Source: Saccharothrix espanaensis DSM 44229
GTDB taxonomy: Bacteria > Actinomycetota > Actinomycetes > Mycobacteriales > Pseudonocardiaceae
Direction: 5' to 3'
Length of the DNA: 64,000 bases
Assembly (NCBI RefSeq): GCF_000328705.1
Contig: NC_019673.1
Coordinates: forward strand, 1,054,001-1,118,000
The translations under genes were made by a program, and so were the position numbers. The notes below the pieces were generated by a model. The model worked only from the letters and a program-made list of their open reading frames with translations. It had not been told where the DNA came from and made no database searches. Of this stretch, positions 34,507-43,048 are shown piece by piece; the stretch's first letter is position 1; each line of letters begins with the position of its first letter.

Positions 34507-37500
34507 CCGAGCAACAGCGCAAGGCACTGGCCACGCTCCGATTCAACTCCGCCGAGACCCCGGACGACGTCTGGCAGACCTCGCCGTTCCACGTGGACGG
34601 TCTGCACGTCAAGGCGGAGGACCGGATCCGAGCCGGCATCGCGGACGCCAAGGCCAGCACCGGTCCCAGCCCCATCGGCCTGGTACTCCAAGGCCGCAAG
34701 GGAGTCGGCAAGACCCACCTGCTGGGTTCGGTGCGCCGTGTCGTCCAGCGGGAAGGCGGCTACTTCTTCCTGGTCGAGCTGACCACGGGCGCGGAGTTCT
34801 GGAACGACGTCGCCGAGGCGATGCGCAGCGAGCTGCGTCGGACCACGGACGACGGCGAACTCCAGCTCACCGTGCTGCTCCGGCAGTTGTGCGACGCGGC
34901 GGGCGTGCCCGGGACGGTGGCCGGGGCGATCACCGGCGCGACGCCGTTGACGCCGCACGACCTGACCGTCTTCCTCAACCACCTGCGCGCGGTGGACGGC
35001 CGGATCGCAGTCGAGTGCGGCGACACGATCCGGGCGCTGGTGCTCTACGCCTCCGAGCACGCCGACACCGGCCTGGCTCACCTCCAGGGGCTGGCCGAGG
35101 CGGGCGGCGCGGGCCGCGACTGGGGCCTCCTGCCCAGGTCGAAGCCACCGCAGACCGTGGTGCGGGACATCTCGCGCGTCCTCGCCATGACCGGCCCGTG
35201 CGTGATCGCCGTGGACCAGCTGGACAGCCTCGTCAACCTCGGCCAGGACGAGACCGACGCGAAGGTGACCAGCGCGGAGCTGAGCAGGGAGCTCTCGTTC
35301 ATCGCCGACGGGTTGATGAAGCTCCGGGAGAAGACCAGGCGGACGTTGTCGATCGTGGCGTGCCTGCCCAACACCTGGAAGATGCTGCACTCGATCGCGA
35401 GCGACACGGTGGCGGACCGGTTCGCCGAAACCCCGTTCCTGGGCTCGATCGTCGACCCGGCCATCGGTCGCGCGCTGGTCGAGCGGTGGCTCGGGGAGGT
35501 GTACCGGCGAGCCGGTGTCACGCCGCCGCACCCGACCTGGCCGGTGGCACCGGGGGCGTTCACCGGGGGGTGGAGTCCCCGGACACCGCGCCAGTTGCTC
35601 ATGAGTGTCCACGCGCACGCCGAATCCTGCCGGTACGGCGAGATCCGCGAGCTGCGCTCGTTCGACGAGAAACCCGTCCCGGTGCTCCCGCCCGCGGACG
35701 ACGGGCCGGAGCCCGACTACCTGCAGGAGTTCGACGCCCGGTTCGAGCGGCTGCGGCAGAAGGCGGAGATCTCCGCCGCCGGGTTGAAGCAGCACAACGA
35801 GGACGAGGTGATGCCGGCGCTGCTGCTGGCCGGGCTGAAGTCGTGGATCAACGAGGTCGGCAACGACGACCTGGCGTGGAAGGCGGAGCAGCTGCACGGC
35901 GGGAGCGAAGTGCACGCTCAACTGCTCCACACCGTGAACGAGGACCTGGACACCGACGAGCGCTGGGGGTTCCGCCTCATCGCGAGCGCCCACGGCAACC
36001 ACGTGCTGCGCCGGATGCGCAAGGTCCGCGACGCGGCCCGCTTCGGCACGCACAAGCGGCGCCTGGTCCTGATCTACAACGGGGGCAAGGGGTGGACCGG
36101 CCGGCAGACCAGGGTCGAACTCGCCGAGCTGGAGCAGGCGGGTGGTCGGCGGGTCGAGATCTCGGACGACGACCTGCGGACGTTCAGCGCGCTCAAGGAG
36201 ATGTCGTCCACGCAGACGCACCAGCTGCTGGCGTGGCTGGTGGCGCGAAAGCCGGCCAGCCGGATGACGTTCCTGCGGGAGATCCTGCCCGGACCTGGTC
36301 GGTCGGCGGCGAGCCACCAGGAGACCCGCCCTCCGCCACCCGGAGAACCGACCACACCACCGCCCGGAGGACCGGCCACACCACCGTCCGGGGACCGGAC
36401 CGCACCGCTGTCGCCCACGGAGATCGTGCTCGGCATGGACGGCGAGATCCGCATCGAGCTCGAATCGCTGCGCAAGCACGCCATCGTCTTCGCGGGTTCG
36501 GGCAGCGGGAAGACCGTGCTGCTGCGGCGGATCGTCGAGGAGTGCGCCCTGCGCGGGGTGTCGGCGATCGTGCTCGACCCGAACAACGACCTGGCGCGGC
36601 TGGGCGACGCGTGGCCGCGGCCGCCCGCCGACTGGTTGCCCGGTGACGTCGGTGTCGCCGCCGAGTACCTCGCGAACGTCGAGGTGGTGGTGTGGACGCC
36701 CGGACGCACCGGGGGACGGCCGCTCAGCTTTCACCCGCTGCCGGACTTTGCCGAGGTGCGCGGGGACGTGGACGAGTTCGCCGCCTCGGTCGAGGCGGCG
36801 GTGGCCCGGCTCGTCCCGCACGCCAGGGTCGGCGGCGGCTCGAAGACCGCGGTTCGCGGCCAAGCTGTGCTGCGGGAGGCCCTGACGCACTACGCGCGCA
36901 AGGACGGGCGGGACCTGGCGGAGTTCATCGACGTCCTGGACGACCTGCCGGAGGGCGTGAGCAAGCTCAGCACCGCCCGCGCGACGGCGGCGGACCTGGC
37001 GGAGACGCTGCGGGCCGCGATGGTCAACGACCCGCTGCTCGGCGGTGCGGGTGAGCCGACGGACCCGGCCGTGCTGCTGACGCCGACGCCGGGCAAGCGG
37101 GCGCGGATCTCGGTGATCAGCTTCGTCGGGCTGCCGTCGGAGGAGCAGAAGCAGGGGTTCGTCAGCCAGCTCCAGCTGGAGGTGTTCGCCTGGATCAAGC
37201 GCAACCCCGCGGCGGACCGACCGCTCGGCGGTCTGGTCGTGATGGACGAGGCGCAGACGATCGCACCGTCCGGCGGGTGGACGGCGAGCACGCAGAGCAC
37301 GATCCTGCTGGCCTCGCAGGCCCGCAAGTACGGGTTGGGTCTGCTGCTCGCCACCCAGGCGCCCAAGGGCGTGCACAACCAGATCGTCGGCAACGCGACG
37401 ACGCAGTTCTTCGGCAGGCTGAACAGCCCCGCGCAGATCGCCGCGGCGACCGAGATGGCCAAGGCCAAGGGCAGCTCGGTCGGCGACATCTCGCGGTTGG

Positions 37501-37637
37501 AGCGCGGACAGTTCTACGTCACGGGGGAGACCTTCGGGTTCCGCCGGATGCGGACGCCGTTGTGCCTGAGCCACCACCCGCCGAGCCCGCTGCGGTTGGA
37601 GGACGTGCTCGACCGGGCGCGTGACGGCCGGCACTGA
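34503..37637 (+). CDS. Double ATPase: AAA/STAND-like domain fused to HerA-like motor
   Basis: 1,044 residues with two P-loop modules. Module 1 (about 1-390): Walker A GRKGVGKT (64-71), Walker B CVIAVDQLDSL (Asp238), an Orc/Cdc6- or STAND-like NTPase. A middle region (~400-640) is helical and mixed, then a Pro-rich hinge (ETRPPPPGEPTTPPPGGP). Module 2 (about 640-1040): GSGSGKT (665-671), VLDPNNDLARL, Walker B GGLVVMDEAQTIAPS (Asp915, Glu916) and LLLATQAPKGV, a HerA/FtsK-like hexameric translocase (DUF87/DUF853 style). In known SIR2-HerA or DUF4297-HerA defence systems HerA is a separate protein; fusion with an AAA module and pairing with TIR is notable. All motifs intact. Confidence 0.85.
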   Translation: MTEQQRKALATLRFNSAETPDDVWQTSPFHVDGLHVKAEDRIRAGIADAKASTGPSPIGLVLQGRKGVGKTHLLGSVRRVVQREGGYFFLVELTTGAEFWNDVAEAMRSELRRTTDDGELQLTVLLRQLCDAAGVPGTVAGAITGATPLTPHDLTVFLNHLRAVDGRIAVECGDTIRALVLYASEHADTGLAHLQGLAEAGGAGRDWGLLPRSKPPQTVVRDISRVLAMTGPCVIAVDQLDSLVNLGQDETDAKVTSAELSRELSFIADGLMKLREKTRRTLSIVACLPNTWKMLHSIASDTVADRFAETPFLGSIVDPAIGRALVERWLGEVYRRAGVTPPHPTWPVAPGAFTGGWSPRTPRQLLMSVHAHAESCRYGEIRELRSFDEKPVPVLPPADDGPEPDYLQEFDARFERLRQKAEISAAGLKQHNEDEVMPALLLAGLKSWINEVGNDDLAWKAEQLHGGSEVHAQLLHTVNEDLDTDERWGFRLIASAHGNHVLRRMRKVRDAARFGTHKRRLVLIYNGGKGWTGRQTRVELAELEQAGGRRVEISDDDLRTFSALKEMSSTQTHQLLAWLVARKPASRMTFLREILPGPGRSAASHQETRPPPPGEPTTPPPGGPATPPSGDRTAPLSPTEIVLGMDGEIRIELESLRKHAIVFAGSGSGKTVLLRRIVEECALRGVSAIVLDPNNDLARLGDAWPRPPADWLPGDVGVAAEYLANVEVVVWTPGRTGGRPLSFHPLPDFAEVRGDVDEFAASVEAAVARLVPHARVGGGSKTAVRGQAVLREALTHYARKDGRDLAEFIDVLDDLPEGVSKLSTARATAADLAETLRAAMVNDPLLGGAGEPTDPAVLLTPTPGKRARISVISFVGLPSEEQKQGFVSQLQLEVFAWIKRNPAADRPLGGLVVMDEAQTIAPSGGWTASTQSTILLASQARKYGLGLLLATQAPKGVHNQIVGNATTQFFGRLNSPAQIAAATEMAKAKGSSVGDISRLERGQFYVTGETFGFRRMRTPLCLSHHPPSPLRLEDVLDRARDGRH

Positions 37638-37650
37638 CCCGGCACGACCG

Positions 37651-37688
37651 GACGCGCTCCCCACCCCCTCGGGGGCGGGGAGCGCGTC
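37651..37688. terminator. Bidirectional terminator between TIR operon and second TIR gene
   Basis: 12-bp stem GACGCGCTCCCC (37651-37662) / GGGGAGCGCGTC (37677-37688), extended inward by CCCCC/GGGGG. It lies between two convergent genes, 14 bases after one stop and 12 after the other. Confidence 0.75.
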
Positions 37689-37699
37689 TGATCACGCGG

Positions 37700-38596
37700 T
37701 CATCCGACGGTCGAGGCGAGCACCGCGTCGATCCGCTGCCAGAGGGCGGTGAACAGTTCCTCCCGCCGGTAGGCGCGCGGCGCGCCCCCGCCCCCGAGCA
37801 CCGAGAAGTCGTGCACTTCGAGCAGGGCCGTGCCCACGCCGGTGTCGTAGACCGGGCGTGCCCAGCCGTTGGTGAGGGCACCGACCCCGTCGGTCTTGCC
37901 GACCACGAAGTTCACCGTCTCGTCGCCGCCGATCCCGCCGCGCTGGATGTCGAGCGCGTACACGGTGTCGCCCGCCCGCTCGACCCGCACGACGATCCGC
38001 GCGTCGCCGACATGCGCGGTGCCGACGAGCCCGCGCTGTTCCAGCCGCGGCAGCGCGGCGGCGAACTGCTCGCCCAGGTAGCGCAGCGTCGCGTCCTGCT
38101 CCGCGTAGCGGCTGAAGGTGGCGGGCACGACCGGCTCCGGCTCCGCCGCCGGGGTTGACCCCTTGGCCTTGAGCACCACCTCGCCGACCGGCGCGCGTTG
38201 CCGCCCGACCGCTTCCGCCGTCTCGATCCGGGCGGCCAGCGCCTCGGTGAGCTGGTCCGGCCGGTGGACCGTGCCGCGCACGTAGGTCACGTGCGGGTGC
38301 AGCAGGTCCGGGGGCACGGTCACGTCGCCGAGCAGCACCGGCAGCACGTGCTCGTCCCCGGCCTTGACCGCGCGCAGCGCGGCCGTGGTGAAGTCGTCCA
38401 CCTCCGACACGAAGGGGACGAAGAACCGGACCCGCGCGTCCGGCAGGTCGCCGCCTTCCTTGTGCGCCCACCACTCGTGGGTCTGCTCGGGGCCGTGCAG
38501 CACGGTCAGCCCGCGCTGCTTGAACGCTTCGACCACCTCCTCGACGGCGGAGCGCTGCTCCTCGGCGAACGACACGGCCACGTCGTACTCACTCAC
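37700..38596 (-). CDS. TIR-like domain protein with unknown C-terminal domain
   Basis: 298 residues. The N-terminal ~140 residues form a TIR-like domain (SEYDVAVSFAEEQRSAVEEV; VRFFVPFVSEVDDFTTAALR; VLPVLLGDV). The Trp-Cys-Glu motif of NAD-cleaving TIRs is not obvious here, so it may be a sensor or scaffold. Residues ~165-298 form a second domain with beta-rich repeats (RIVVRVERAGDTVYALDIQR) I do not recognise. GTG 38596 follows GGGAGG at about ten bases. It converges on the TIR-HerA operon across a shared terminator, suggesting a functional tie. Confidence 0.72.
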   Translation of the reverse strand: MSEYDVAVSFAEEQRSAVEEVVEAFKQRGLTVLHGPEQTHEWWAHKEGGDLPDARVRFFVPFVSEVDDFTTAALRAVKAGDEHVLPVLLGDVTVPPDLLHPHVTYVRGTVHRPDQLTEALAARIETAEAVGRQRAPVGEVVLKAKGSTPAAEPEPVVPATFSRYAEQDATLRYLGEQFAAALPRLEQRGLVGTAHVGDARIVVRVERAGDTVYALDIQRGGIGGDETVNFVVGKTDGVGALTNGWARPVYDTGVGTALLEVHDFSVLGGGGAPRAYRREELFTALWQRIDAVLASTVG

Positions 38597-38842
38597 GATC
38601 GAACCTCCCTGTTCACACCGGCGGGGTGCCGGCCGTCCTGGTCTGCGGGCACAGCATCGGGACCGCGTGTCGACCGGAAGTGGACGAGGAGTGGATGCGC
38701 CGCCGTATCCCGTCGGCTCTGCCGTCGGGAAATAGGAAACGCCTGGTCCTCCGGAGTGCGCTGGTGAATCATCAGCAATGCGGGTGAAATTGGCGGACAA
38801 ATCGTCCGCAGTGCATTCATCGACTTCTTCGGAGGATTCGCC
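38597..38842. other. Intergenic, promoter region of divergent genes
   Basis: 246 bases between the TIR-like gene and the small secreted peptide gene, which point away from each other. Moderately A+T-rich near 38750-38830; no reliable -35/-10 pair called. Confidence 0.4.
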
Positions 38843-39016
38843 ATGTCCAGGACCACGTCCACCGTCGTGTCCAGGTTCGGTTTGTCGCTGGCCGGGTTGT
38901 GCGCTCTCGTCGCGGTGTTCGCGCTGGGCGGCGGTGCCGCCGCCGCACCGCTCGACGAGTGCCCGCCGCCCACCACGGTCACCGTCGGTCCGGACGGCAA
39001 CCCCTGGCACGGCTGA
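38843..39016 (+). CDS. Small secreted peptide (57 aa)
   Basis: ATG 38843 has a GGAGG ribosome site seven bases upstream. The sequence begins MSRTTSTVVSRFGLSLAG, then a hydrophobic core (LCALVAVFALGGG) and an AAAA cleavage region, which is a convincing Sec signal peptide. The mature part is only about 20 residues (PLDECPPPTTVTVGPDGN then PWHG), with one cysteine. No homologue comes to mind. It could be a signalling or structural peptide. Confidence 0.6.
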   Translation: MSRTTSTVVSRFGLSLAGLCALVAVFALGGGAAAAPLDECPPPTTVTVGPDGNPWHG

Positions 39017-39242
39017 CAACGCGCGAACAGTCGCCGTAGGCCGCAGGGTGTTCCGCGAGCGGGTCGGGTGGTCGTGGCGGCCTCGCGTGGCCGCCTGCCC
39101 GGTCCCGGTCAGATCGTGCGGCCTGGCCTTTCGGTGAATCGCTCCGTACATTCTTTCCGGCGCGTGGACCGGGCTCGCGGTTCGCGCGGCACGCTTTTCG
39201 GAACCGGAACATCGCCGGCCAGGCGCGGCGGCGTCGAAGAAA
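39017..39242. other. Intergenic, no gene seen
   Basis: 226 bases between the small peptide stop and the terminator of the AfsR-like gene. No supported frame. Confidence 0.4.
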
Positions 39243-39279
39243 TGCCCGGAGGGCGCGGTCCACCGCAACCCTCCGGGCA
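39243..39279 (-). terminator. Intrinsic terminator of AfsR-like regulator gene
   Basis: Arms TGCCCGGAGGG (39243-39253) and CCCTCCGGGCA (39269-39279) with an inner GCGGT/ACCGC extension. On the minus strand the hairpin lies ten bases after the regulator stop and is followed by TTTCTT. Confidence 0.78.
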
Positions 39280-39288
39280 GGACGCCGT

Positions 39289-42231
39289 TCAGCGGCAGCC
39301 ACAGGTCAGGACCGCGTGCTCGGCCCGGACCTCGCCTGCTTCGGGTTGGCCGAGCGCGACGAACGCGGCCTCGGCCGCGTCCCAGTGTTCGACGGCGGTG
39401 GTGTGCTGCCCCAGCGCGTGCAGGTTCCGGGCGACGCCGAGGTGGGCGTGCGCCCCGTGGCCGCGACTTCCCGTGCCGGTGGCCAGGTCCAGCGCCGCCC
39501 GGTAGGAGCGCAGCGCTTCCGCTCGGTCACCGCGGGCCTGAGCGGTCGCGGCGCGGTCGAGGTAGAGCCGGGTGCGGAGGTCGGCATCGGACACCTCGGC
39601 CGCGATCGTCCTGGCCCGTTCCTGGTAGCGGGCGGCTTCGTCGAGTTCACCCCGTGAGCGGAGCACGTTGCCGGTGTAGTTCAAGGCGTAGGCCGCGAGG
39701 CAGTCGTCGCCGAGTTCGCCGGCCAGTTCGTACGCCTCCAGGTGCGCGGCGAGCGCCTCGTCGGTCAGGCCGAGTCGTTGCTGCACCGTGCCCAGGTTGT
39801 TCAACGCGTGCGCCAGTCCTTGCACGTGGTCGACCTCGCGCAGCATCGGCACCGCGGCGAGGTGTTGGCGCAGTGCGAGGTCGAGGTCGCCGCGTTCCTC
39901 GTTGAGCACGCCGAGCATGCTCAACGCGTGCGCTTGGCCGCGGACGTCCTCGCACTGCCGGTACTTCTCCAGCGCGGCGCCGAAGTTCTCGATGGCCTCG
40001 TCGTGCCGGCCGAGTTCCATCAGGGGGACGGCGATCGCGCACAACGTGACCGCCTCGCCGAGCACGTTGCCGAGCCGCCGCCACCCCGCCAGCGCGCGGG
40101 TGGCGAGTTCCAGCGCGTCCGCCAGCCGCCCGAGCCGGTCGTAGGCGGTGGCCAGCCGGAGCAGCACGTGCGCCCGGCCGTAGTCCTCGTCCGGCTCGGC
40201 GCACACGACTCCGCGGGCCAGTTCCATGGTTTCTACCCAGTCCTCGAACCGGCTCGTCGTGTGGAAGTGGCGCCAGATCAGCACCGCCAGCCGCCAGGTG
40301 TGCCCGGGCAGGTCGTGATCGGCGGCGTAGCGGATCGCGGCCACCAGGTTGTCCCGCTCGGCGGTGATCCACGCCGCCGCGTCCCGCTTGTCACCGAAGT
40401 GGGGAACCACCCGGCTGGTGCGGTGCACGGCGGGCAACTGCGCGCGGTCGAACGGGTAGGCGGTGCCCACCGCGTCCGCCAGGCCCACCAGGTAGAAGTC
40501 GAGCAACCGCAACAGGGCGTCCGCGCGCTCGGTCGCCGTCGTCGGCGGCGGCTCCGCCGCCGCGAACTCCTTGAGCGGGTCGAGCATCCGGTAGCGCTCG
40601 GGCGCGACCTCCTCCAGCAGGCACACCTCGTGCAGGTCGTCGAGCACCGCGCGCACCCCGGCGACGTCGCGGGCCACCAGCGCCGCCGCGCCGACCACGT
40701 CGAGGTCCGGTCCCGGGAGGTGGCCGAACAGTCGGAAGACCTCCCGCTGCGGCGGGTCGAGCTGGAGGTAGGACACCCGCACCGCGGCGGTACCCGCCAC
40801 GTCGTCGACGTCCGCGTTCCACGGCCCGCTCTCCTCCAGCAGGCGCAGCAGGTGGCGCAGCGGCCACCGCTCGTGCCTGCGGAACAGCGCCGCCGCCACC
40901 CGGATCGGCATCGGCAGATGTCCACAGCGCTTGACCACATCGGCGACCTCGGCCGCCCGGCCGCGCAGGCGCAGCGGGCCCGCCAGCGTGTGGAACAGCG
41001 CCAGCGCGTCCTCGGGCGGCAGCGGGGAGAGCCGGACGTGCTCGCCGGTGTCCGGCTCGCCCACCCGTCGGCTGGTCACGACCGCCAGGCAGTCCGACGC
41101 CTCGGGCAACAGCGACCGCACCTGCTCCGGGGAGCGCGCGTTGTCCAGCACCACCAGAGTCCTCGTGCCGTACAGCTCGGTCTGGTACAGCGCGAACTTC
41201 CGGTTCACCGAAGCCGGGATCTGCTCGGCCGGCACCCCCAGCTCGACCAGGAGCTGGGTGAGCGCGTCCGAGACCGTCACCGGGGGCAGGTTCGGGGTGT
41301 ACCCGTTGAGCCGAACGAGCAACTGCCCGTCCGGAAAGCGGTCCCGCAGCCGATGGGCGGCCTCCACGGCGAGCCCGGTCTTGCCGACTCCGGGCGCGCC
41401 GCTCACCCACACCGCGCGGCGCTCGCCCGGTGCCGAGGCGACCGCCCCGATGGCCGCCAGCTCCGCCTCCCGACCGGTGAACCCGCCCGGCCGGGACGGC
41501 AGGTAGCCGGCCGGCTCACCGCGTTCCGCCCGCGCGGCGAGCTTGCGCAGCTTCGGCCCGGGCTCCCAGCCCTCCCCGGCCAGGGCTTCGCGCGTGTGGT
41601 GGAAGACCCGGATCGCCTCGACCCGGTCGCCGCCGGCGATCAGCGCCCGCATGAGCAGCTCGGCGTGCTTCTGCCGGGCCGGGTCGGCGCGCACCACCGG
41701 GCGCAGCCGGTCCCGCGCCGACCGGTGGTCGCCCGCGTTCAGCTCCAGCTCGGCCAGGTCGCCGACCGCGTCGAAGTAGCCGTCGTCCGGGTACAGCACC
41801 TCGGTGCCGCCGACCCGGTCGATGTCGATGTCCTCCAGGAACCGCCCGCGCCACAGGTCCACGGCGGTGCGCAACAGCCCGATCGCCCGACGCGGGTCCG
41901 CCGCGCGCGCCGCCTCCTCCTGCAGCCGGGCGAACCGGGTGGTGTCCAGCTGGTCCTCGCCCACCTCCAGCTGGTAGCCGGTCGGCGTCGTCTCGATCGA
42001 GACGTCGTCCACGTCCCGGAAAGCCGTGCGCAGCTTGCTGATGTACCCGCGTACCAGCACCCGGCGCTCCGGGTTGCCGCCCCAGACGATGTCGGTCAAC
42101 TTCTCGGGGGACACCGGCCTGTTCGCGTGCAGGAGGAGCACGACGAGGACGAACCGCTGCTGCTGGTCCCCCAACGGCACCCGAGCGCTCCCGTGCCACG
42201 CCTCCAGCGGACCCAGCATCCGAAATTCCAC
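39289..42231 (-). CDS. AfsR/SARP-family regulator with NB-ARC and TPR
   Basis: 980 residues. Domains in order: winged helix (~1-90; MLGPLEAWHG ... LVRGYISKLRTAF), BTAD (~95-240), a P-loop STAND/NB-ARC ATPase (SGAPGVGKTGLAVEAAHRLR, RTLVVLDNARSPEQVRSLLP) and a C-terminal tetratricopeptide array (repeats such as ALNNLGTVQQRLGLTDEALA). It binds DNA near target promoters after ATP-dependent assembly. The very last residues end TCGCR with two cysteines. GTG 42231. It is divergent from the vWA gene with 149 bases between; likely targets are that pair or the nearby small peptide, but this is inference. Confidence 0.9.
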   Translation of the reverse strand: MEFRMLGPLEAWHGSARVPLGDQQQRFVLVVLLLHANRPVSPEKLTDIVWGGNPERRVLVRGYISKLRTAFRDVDDVSIETTPTGYQLEVGEDQLDTTRFARLQEEAARAADPRRAIGLLRTAVDLWRGRFLEDIDIDRVGGTEVLYPDDGYFDAVGDLAELELNAGDHRSARDRLRPVVRADPARQKHAELLMRALIAGGDRVEAIRVFHHTREALAGEGWEPGPKLRKLAARAERGEPAGYLPSRPGGFTGREAELAAIGAVASAPGERRAVWVSGAPGVGKTGLAVEAAHRLRDRFPDGQLLVRLNGYTPNLPPVTVSDALTQLLVELGVPAEQIPASVNRKFALYQTELYGTRTLVVLDNARSPEQVRSLLPEASDCLAVVTSRRVGEPDTGEHVRLSPLPPEDALALFHTLAGPLRLRGRAAEVADVVKRCGHLPMPIRVAAALFRRHERWPLRHLLRLLEESGPWNADVDDVAGTAAVRVSYLQLDPPQREVFRLFGHLPGPDLDVVGAAALVARDVAGVRAVLDDLHEVCLLEEVAPERYRMLDPLKEFAAAEPPPTTATERADALLRLLDFYLVGLADAVGTAYPFDRAQLPAVHRTSRVVPHFGDKRDAAAWITAERDNLVAAIRYAADHDLPGHTWRLAVLIWRHFHTTSRFEDWVETMELARGVVCAEPDEDYGRAHVLLRLATAYDRLGRLADALELATRALAGWRRLGNVLGEAVTLCAIAVPLMELGRHDEAIENFGAALEKYRQCEDVRGQAHALSMLGVLNEERGDLDLALRQHLAAVPMLREVDHVQGLAHALNNLGTVQQRLGLTDEALAAHLEAYELAGELGDDCLAAYALNYTGNVLRSRGELDEAARYQERARTIAAEVSDADLRTRLYLDRAATAQARGDRAEALRSYRAALDLATGTGSRGHGAHAHLGVARNLHALGQHTTAVEHWDAAEAAFVALGQPEAGEVRAEHAVLTCGCR

Positions 42232-42380
42232 GCCACCTCCCGGTTCGCGAGCTTGGTGTCTGCTGCGGATGTCGCATCAGCGACCCTCCGCGTGTCCGAA
42301 TCCGCTCGGGATCCACCTTCGGTAGACAAACACCGGCCAGGCTCCGACTTGTCCGCAAAAGGAGTGGAAGGGGGAGCCGA

Positions 42381-42962
42381 ATGGTCTCCGACGTGGTGCC
42401 GTGCTACGTGGTGTGCGACATGTCGCTCTCGATGGCCGACCACCTCGAGGAGGTGAACGCCGGCCTCCGCGAGTTCCGCGGTGCCGTCCACGCCGACCTC
42501 TCACCGGGTGCGCGGATCATGACCTGCGTGGTCGGGTTCGCGGCCGCACCCACCGTGCTGCAACCGCTGGGACCCGCGGCGGCGCTCGCCGAACTGGGTT
42601 CGGCGGGACCCGGCGCGGCAACCAACTTCGGCTCCGCGTTCGCGCTCCTGCGCGAGATCATCGCCCGCGACGTCCGCGCTCTGAAGGCGTGTCGCCACCG
42701 GGTCCACCGGCCGGTCGTCTTCTTCACCTCCGACGGCCGGGCGACCGACCCGGCGGCCTGGCCCGGGGCGTTCGCCGCGCTGGCGGACCCGGACTGGCCG
42801 GCCCGCCCGACCGTGATCGCCTTCGGGCTCGGCGCCGTCGACAGCGACACCCTCGACCGGATCGGCACGTCCCGCGCCTTCCTCGGCCAGGACGGCATCC
42901 GGCTGGGCACCGCGCTGGCAGTCTCGGTGACGTCGACGGCACGACGCCGCGACCGCGTCTAG
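42381..42962 (+). CDS. von Willebrand factor A domain protein
   Basis: 193 residues consisting of one vWA domain. The MIDAS is intact: DMSLS (Asp13, Ser15, Ser17), Thr in AATNFGSAF and the Asp/Gly pair in FFTSDGRATD. It resembles TerY/YegL-type stand-alone vWA proteins that bind metal and act as scaffolds in stress or conflict systems. ATG 42381 sits 149 bases from the divergent AfsR-like start. The following gene begins 86 bases after its stop. Confidence 0.85.
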   Translation: MVSDVVPCYVVCDMSLSMADHLEEVNAGLREFRGAVHADLSPGARIMTCVVGFAAAPTVLQPLGPAAALAELGSAGPGAATNFGSAFALLREIIARDVRALKACRHRVHRPVVFFTSDGRATDPAAWPGAFAALADPDWPARPTVIAFGLGAVDSDTLDRIGTSRAFLGQDGIRLGTALAVSVTSTARRRDRV

Positions 42963-43048
42963 GCCATCCACGATGCGTCCACCGCCGGTCCACCGGCCCG
43001 CCGCACGCTGCACCGGAGAACACGGCGGGGATCGACAGGGGTGAGCCG

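Noticed and set aside
34272-37664. 1,130-codon open frame antisense to the AAA-HerA gene
   Set aside because: High-G+C shadow frame; composition is Arg/Pro/Gly/His-rich with no domain, while the plus strand has full ATPase motifs.
39742-42456. 904-codon frame antisense to the AfsR-like gene
   Set aside because: Shadow frame of Arg/His/Gln-rich composition; minus strand has NB-ARC and TPR motifs.
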